NCBI GenBank assembly: GCA_016219235.1
Contig: JACRBO010000560.1
Coordinates: 1 to 9,252 of the forward strand
Reading direction: 5' to 3'
Source: Chloroflexota bacterium
Lineage (GTDB): Bacteria > Chloroflexota > Anaerolineae > Fen-1058
Length of the DNA stretch: 9,252 nucleotides
The notes beneath the pieces were generated by a model, which was not told the DNA's origin, ran no database searches, and saw nothing but the letters and a program-made list of their open reading frames with translations. Below are positions 6,117-9,252 of the stretch, piece by piece. The translations under genes and the position numbers were made by a program. Position 1 is the first letter of the stretch, and every line of letters begins with the position of its first letter.

Positions 6117-6989
6117 ATGGCACAGTTAACGGATCACATTCGCGCCGGGGAACTTTTCTCGGCCTATATCGACCAGCGCACCACGGCCGACGAGCGAGCT
6201 TTCGTCGAGCGGCACGTGGCCGCGTGCGCAGACTGTCGCGCGCAGCTGCAGGCCACCCGATCGATGGTGGCGGCCCTGAAGGCCATGCCCGTGGTCAAAG
6301 CGCCGCGTTCCTTTGTGCTGCCCAAATCGATGGCCGTGCAGCCGAAACCGTCGATCTTTAACTGGTATCCGACGCTGCGTTTGGCTACGGCCTTTGCTGC
6401 CATTGCGTTTGTGCTGGTCTTTGCTGGTGATCTGTTGACCGTGCGGCCAAACGGTGGCGGCAATGTGGTGATGTCAGTTCAGTCTGCCGCGCCCGCCGCT
6501 GAAGCACCGGCTGCGCCGCCCGCGCCCGCTCAGCCGGTCGAGCCAATGGCCAAATCGGCTCCGCCCGATCAACAACCGCCGTCGGCTGAACCTGCGCCTG
6601 CCGGGGCCGCACCCGCTGCGCCGGCTGCCGGTGACGTGGCGCGCGCGCAGCCTACAGCAACTCTGGCCGCAGATGCGACCAATGCGGCTGCCCTCAGCAT
6701 GCAGGCTGCTCCGACAGAAACCATCGCCGCCGATGTAATGACGGATACGGTCGAGGCGACAGCGACCACAACCCTGGCGTATGCGGTTGAGCCAACCTCG
6801 ATGCCTGCGGCTGAGTCTGCCGTTGAAGCGCCAGCCGCCGAACCAACTCCAGGACCCGCCGTTGAAGAACCGACTCCGGCCATTGCGGCTCCGCCAGCGG
6901 TCGATCCGCTGCGGCTCGTGTCCATTGTGCTGGGCGGGCTGGTGGTGCTACTGGGCGCAGCCACGTTGATCATTCGACGCGGGGTTTAA
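6117..6989 (+). CDS. Zinc-finger anti-sigma factor with two membrane segments and long Pro/Ala-rich loop
   Basis: 290 residues from ATG 6117. It is expected to hold the sigma factor encoded upstream at the membrane. The cytoplasmic N-terminus has a ZAS-type motif, H33-x3-C37-x2-C40 (RHVAACADCRAQLQ), in the usual setting FSAYIDQRTTADERAFVERH. A first membrane helix lies at about 88-108, followed by about 140 residues very rich in Ala, Pro, Glu and Thr (123-262), then a second helix at 265-286 (LRLVSIVLGGLVVLLGAATLII) and a four-residue RRGV tail. This puts the disordered loop outside and both ends inside. An alternative ATG at 6078 would add 13 residues and overlap the sigma gene by 17 bp; 6117 is preferred because GGGAAAG lies 8 nt before it. 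A strong terminator follows, so the pair forms a two-gene unit. Only the zinc motif and gene order identify the partner. Confidence 0.9.
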   Translation: MAQLTDHIRAGELFSAYIDQRTTADERAFVERHVAACADCRAQLQATRSMVAALKAMPVVKAPRSFVLPKSMAVQPKPSIFNWYPTLRLATAFAAIAFVLVFAGDLLTVRPNGGGNVVMSVQSAAPAAEAPAAPPAPAQPVEPMAKSAPPDQQPPSAEPAPAGAAPAAPAAGDVARAQPTATLAADATNAAALSMQAAPTETIAADVMTDTVEATATTTLAYAVEPTSMPAAESAVEAPAAEPTPGPAVEEPTPAIAAPPAVDPLRLVSIVLGGLVVLLGAATLIIRRGV

Positions 6990-7012
6990 CTCCCGTCAAG
7001 TATCTGAAACCG

Positions 7013-7047
7013 AACGGGGCAGCGGATCAATCATCCGCTGCCCCGTT
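7013..7047. terminator. Terminator hairpin shared by convergent genes
   Basis: A perfect 15-bp inverted repeat, AACGGGGCAGCGGAT and ATCCGCTGCCCCGTT, with a 5-base loop CAATC, lies 23 bp after the anti-sigma stop. On the plus strand TTCTT follows; on the minus strand the tail is TTCGGTTT. Both T-tracts are modest but the stem is very stable. It most likely ends the sigma/anti-sigma transcript and may also stop transcripts coming from the methyltransferase on the other strand. The 85 bases from 7048 to 7132 show nothing further. Confidence 0.85.
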
Positions 7048-7132
7048 CTTACTCTACGCGATCCAGGACTCTTTGAAAACGTCCCAGTCCAGACTCAATT
7101 GCCAGACTACTGGCCGCAGTATGCCCAACGGC

Positions 7133-7921
7133 TCACATTTTCCTGGCAACACAAAAGAGATGGTGTCCCACCCCCAGCAATTCAGGGACCGTACAGAAGC
7201 TTAACTCCAATGCTTTCAACTTCTCCTGCTGGTCTTTGGGGTACGTGCTTTGCTCCCACGCATCCACCAGCGTGGGAGTTGAAGCAATCTCAACAATCTC
7301 ACAGCCCACACTTTCAATCAGGGCGGTTAACTCGGCTACGGTGTAAAGATGCACAAACACGCCTTCTCCGGCTTCGTATTCACCCGCTTCATATACTTCA
7401 ACTGCTGAATCAAGCTGGCCGTCTGAGTCGGCTGCACTGAGCAGCCACCTCACAAAACCATACTTGGAATCACAGCCAATGATCAAGGTTGCCCCCGGCC
7501 GGGCGACGCGAACCAGCTCCTGAAGGGCTTGCCGGCCTTGGTCGCGAACATAGGATAGTGTGCCGCCAAGGCAGGTCACAAAACTGAACGCCGCATCACC
7601 CAACTGCTCAAGATGCGATATATCGCCCTCCATCAGGTCGATCTTGTCAGTCAGTCCGGCGGCCAGGATGTTGGTCGCAGCGAGATCCAGTAATCTGGGC
7701 GAAATATCGACCAGTGTTACTCGCTGACAGATCTGAGCCATCATAACGGCATTAATGCCCGATCCGCCGCCGGCATCCAGCACAATGTCAGATGCTCTGA
7801 GATACCGCTTGATGAACTCCCTGGGAATCGCGTTGCGTAATGAAAAGCTCTTCTCGAATTGGTCCTCTTTCTCGGCAATCTCGTCGTAAGCTGCTCTGAC
7901 AGATTCAGGATTGTAACCCAT
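7133..7921 (-). CDS. Class I SAM-dependent methyltransferase (substrate unknown)
   Basis: 262 residues from ATG 7921. It has a Rossmann-type SAM-binding core: motif I VLDAGGGSGINA (47-58), acidic motif II LVDIS (D72) followed by PRLLDLAATNILAAG, LMEGDISHL (96-104) as the adenine-side motif, FSFVTCLGGTLSYV (112-125) as the motif IV region, and the LVRVARPGATLIIGCD strand. It resembles UbiE/ubiquinone-type and Methyltransf_11/25 proteins, but no substrate-specific feature is seen. Residues 175-186 hold a short internal repeat (YEAGEYEAGEG). AGGA lies 9 nt before ATG 7921 but only 3 nt before an in-frame GTG at 7927, so ATG is chosen. Sampled GC is about 47-55%, against roughly 63-75% in its neighbours, suggesting acquisition by transfer. 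It starts 84 bp after the pyrG stop on the same strand with no terminator seen between, so read-through from pyrG is possible. Confidence 0.88.
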   Translation of the reverse strand: MGYNPESVRAAYDEIAEKEDQFEKSFSLRNAIPREFIKRYLRASDIVLDAGGGSGINAVMMAQICQRVTLVDISPRLLDLAATNILAAGLTDKIDLMEGDISHLEQLGDAAFSFVTCLGGTLSYVRDQGRQALQELVRVARPGATLIIGCDSKYGFVRWLLSAADSDGQLDSAVEVYEAGEYEAGEGVFVHLYTVAELTALIESVGCEIVEIASTPTLVDAWEQSTYPKDQQEKLKALELSFCTVPELLGVGHHLFCVARKM

Positions 7922-7927
7922 GTTCAC

Positions 7928-7934
7928 TCTTCCT
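7928..7934 (-). promoter_or_regulatory. Ribosome binding site deciding the methyltransferase start
   Basis: AGGAAGA on the minus strand; its AGGA core is 9 nt before ATG 7921 and 3 nt before GTG 7927, favouring the ATG. Confidence 0.55.
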
Positions 7935-8005
7935 GATTATGACTGATGCGCATGCGATGTGCAGAGATTCACTCACTCAGATCATATGACACGCAGCAAA
8001 CTCGC

Positions 8006-9252
8006 TCAGGCTGCGGGCGCGTCCAGCCGCGCGGCTGCCGCTTCGATAAATGCCTTGAACAGCGGGTGCGGTCGGTTGGGGCGGCTCTTGAATTCGGGAT
8101 GGAACTGTGAGCCAACCATAAACGGATGATCGGCCAACTCCGCGATCTCGACCAGGCGACCATCGGGCGACAGGCCGCTCAACACCAATCCATTCTTCTG
8201 CATCAAATCGCGATAGGCATTGTTGAACTCAAAGCGATGGCGGTGGCGTTCGTGCACCATCGCTGCGCCATAGGCTTTGGCCGCGCGCGTGCCCGGCACT
8301 AGCGCGCACGGATAACTGCCCAGCCGCATCGTGCCACCCATGTCCGAGATGTCGCGCTGTTCGGGCATCAGGTCGATGATGGGATAGCGCGTCGTGTGAT
8401 CGAACTCGGTGCTGTTCGCGTCGTCGTCGTTGACGACCGATCGCATCTTCTCGATGCACATGACCTGCATGCCCAGACACAGCCCCAGATAGGGCACATT
8501 GTTCTCGCGCGCGTACCTGGCCGCTACGACCTTGCCTTCGATGCCGCGATAGCCAAAGCCGCCGGGCACGACGATGCCGGCGACCTTCTCCAGCCGATCA
8601 AGCCCGCGCCCCTTCTCCAAATCTTCGGACAGAATCCAGTCGATCTGTACATCGACATCGTGGGCTACGCCGGCGTGATACAGGCTCTCGCGCACGCTCA
8701 TGTACGCGTCCTTCAACTCGACGTATTTGCCGACGATGGCGATCGGGAGCGGTTCTTTCGCCTTGCGCATCTCCTCTACCATCTGCCGCCAGTCCGATAG
8801 ATCGGGCGCAGCCGAGGCGTTGAGGTGCAATCGCTCGATCAAGAAATCGCCGACGCCCAGTTCTTCCAACAGCAACGGAACGGAATACAAGACGTTGGTC
8901 GTGACCAGGGGAATGACGGCGCGCGTTTCCACATCGGTGAAGAGCGCGATCTTCTCGCGGATGGCGTCGTTGATGGGCAGATCGGACCGCAGGATGATCA
9001 TCTCCGGGTTGATGCCGATGCTGCGCAGTTCGTGCACCGAGTGCTGCGTGGGCTTGGTCTTCAGTTCATTCGTCGCGCCGATGTGGGGCAGCCACGTCGC
9101 GTGAATGTAGATGACGTTATCGCGGCCCACGTCCTTGCGCATCTGACGGATCGCTTCCAGGAAGGGCAGGCTCTCGATGTCGCCGACTGTGCCGCCCACT
9201 TCCACGATCACCACGTCGGGATTGGTGGCCTTGCCGGCCAGCGCGATGCGAC
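8006..9252 (-). CDS. pyrG: CTP synthase, C-terminal three quarters (cut by window edge)
   Basis: CTP synthase makes CTP from UTP, ATP and glutamine-derived ammonia in the cytoplasm. 414 complete codons are visible; the family has about 540 residues, so roughly the first 125 (including the P-loop) lie beyond the right edge. The reading frame is open to base 9252. Visible residue numbers run from there: VIVEVGGTVGDIESLPFLEAIRQ (14-36) belongs to the synthetase domain, followed by the family-typical GATNELKTKPTQHSV. The class I glutamine amidotransferase domain has PGGFGYRGIEGK, the nucleophile Cys in LGLCLGMQV (C258), the HRHRFEFNN segment, and the catalytic His/Glu in SQFHPEF (H384, E386). All catalytic residues in view are intact, and it ends with a normal short tail (LDAPAA). 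No hairpin terminator is seen in the 84 bp before the methyltransferase. Confidence 0.98.
   Translation of the reverse strand, partial: RIALAGKATNPDVVIVEVGGTVGDIESLPFLEAIRQMRKDVGRDNVIYIHATWLPHIGATNELKTKPTQHSVHELRSIGINPEMIILRSDLPINDAIREKIALFTDVETRAVIPLVTTNVLYSVPLLLEELGVGDFLIERLHLNASAAPDLSDWRQMVEEMRKAKEPLPIAIVGKYVELKDAYMSVRESLYHAGVAHDVDVQIDWILSEDLEKGRGLDRLEKVAGIVVPGGFGYRGIEGKVVAARYARENNVPYLGLCLGMQVMCIEKMRSVVNDDDANSTEFDHTTRYPIIDLMPEQRDISDMGGTMRLGSYPCALVPGTRAAKAYGAAMVHERHRHRFEFNNAYRDLMQKNGLVLSGLSPDGRLVEIAELADHPFMVGSQFHPEFKSRPNRPHPLFKAFIEAAAARLDAPAA

Noticed and set aside
6483..6902. Repetitive GCC/CCG-rich tract considered as a DNA repeat or recombination site
   Set aside because: The repetition is explained by Pro/Ala-rich coding in the anti-sigma; no exact repeat unit is conserved at the DNA level.
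8396..9104. Two plus-strand frames opposite pyrG
   Set aside because: They are shadows of a strongly conserved CTP synthase reading frame.

Overview
The window is a chromosomal stretch of a GC-rich bacterium. I favour Chloroflexota (Anaerolineae-like) as the source. The grounds are a very large cytosolic kinase built of receiver, PAS and three GAF modules, membrane-anchored proteins with Pro/Thr/Ser-rich linkers leading to a beta-type outer domain, and an ECF sigma/anti-sigma pair with an extremely Pro/Ala-rich anti-sigma. This placement is inference from protein style; no marker gene settles it. Nothing looks like a phage, transposon or CRISPR.

Layout: positions 1-5407 are read entirely from the minus strand. 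In transcription order they hold tRNA-Leu(CAA) with its own promoter and terminator; then two small membrane-anchored proteins of unknown function, which I find to be tandem paralogues overlapping by ATGA; then, 30 bp later, a 1003-residue sensor-kinase-like protein; then a SulP-family anion transporter that runs off the left edge. A strong intrinsic terminator sits directly against the ribosome binding site of the SulP gene, so that gene can only be transcribed by reading through it. Positions 5492-6989 are plus strand: an ECF-type sigma factor followed by its likely zinc-finger anti-sigma, closed by a 15-bp-stem terminator. Positions 7133-9252 are minus strand again: a class I SAM-dependent methyltransferase of clearly lower GC, preceded by CTP synthase (pyrG), cut by the right edge.

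How the genes may work together: the two membrane paralogues and the kinase look like one transcription unit. The kinase has no membrane segment, so the paralogues are candidates for its envelope-side partners (inference). The kinase has Gln where the phosphoacceptor His should be, so it may not autophosphorylate in the usual way. The sigma/anti-sigma pair is a separate envelope-stress-type module that diverges from the tRNA promoter. pyrG and tRNA-Leu are housekeeping.

The most unusual items are the kinase lacking its phosphoacceptor His, its operon with tandem paralogous membrane proteins, and the terminator-guarded leader of the transporter.
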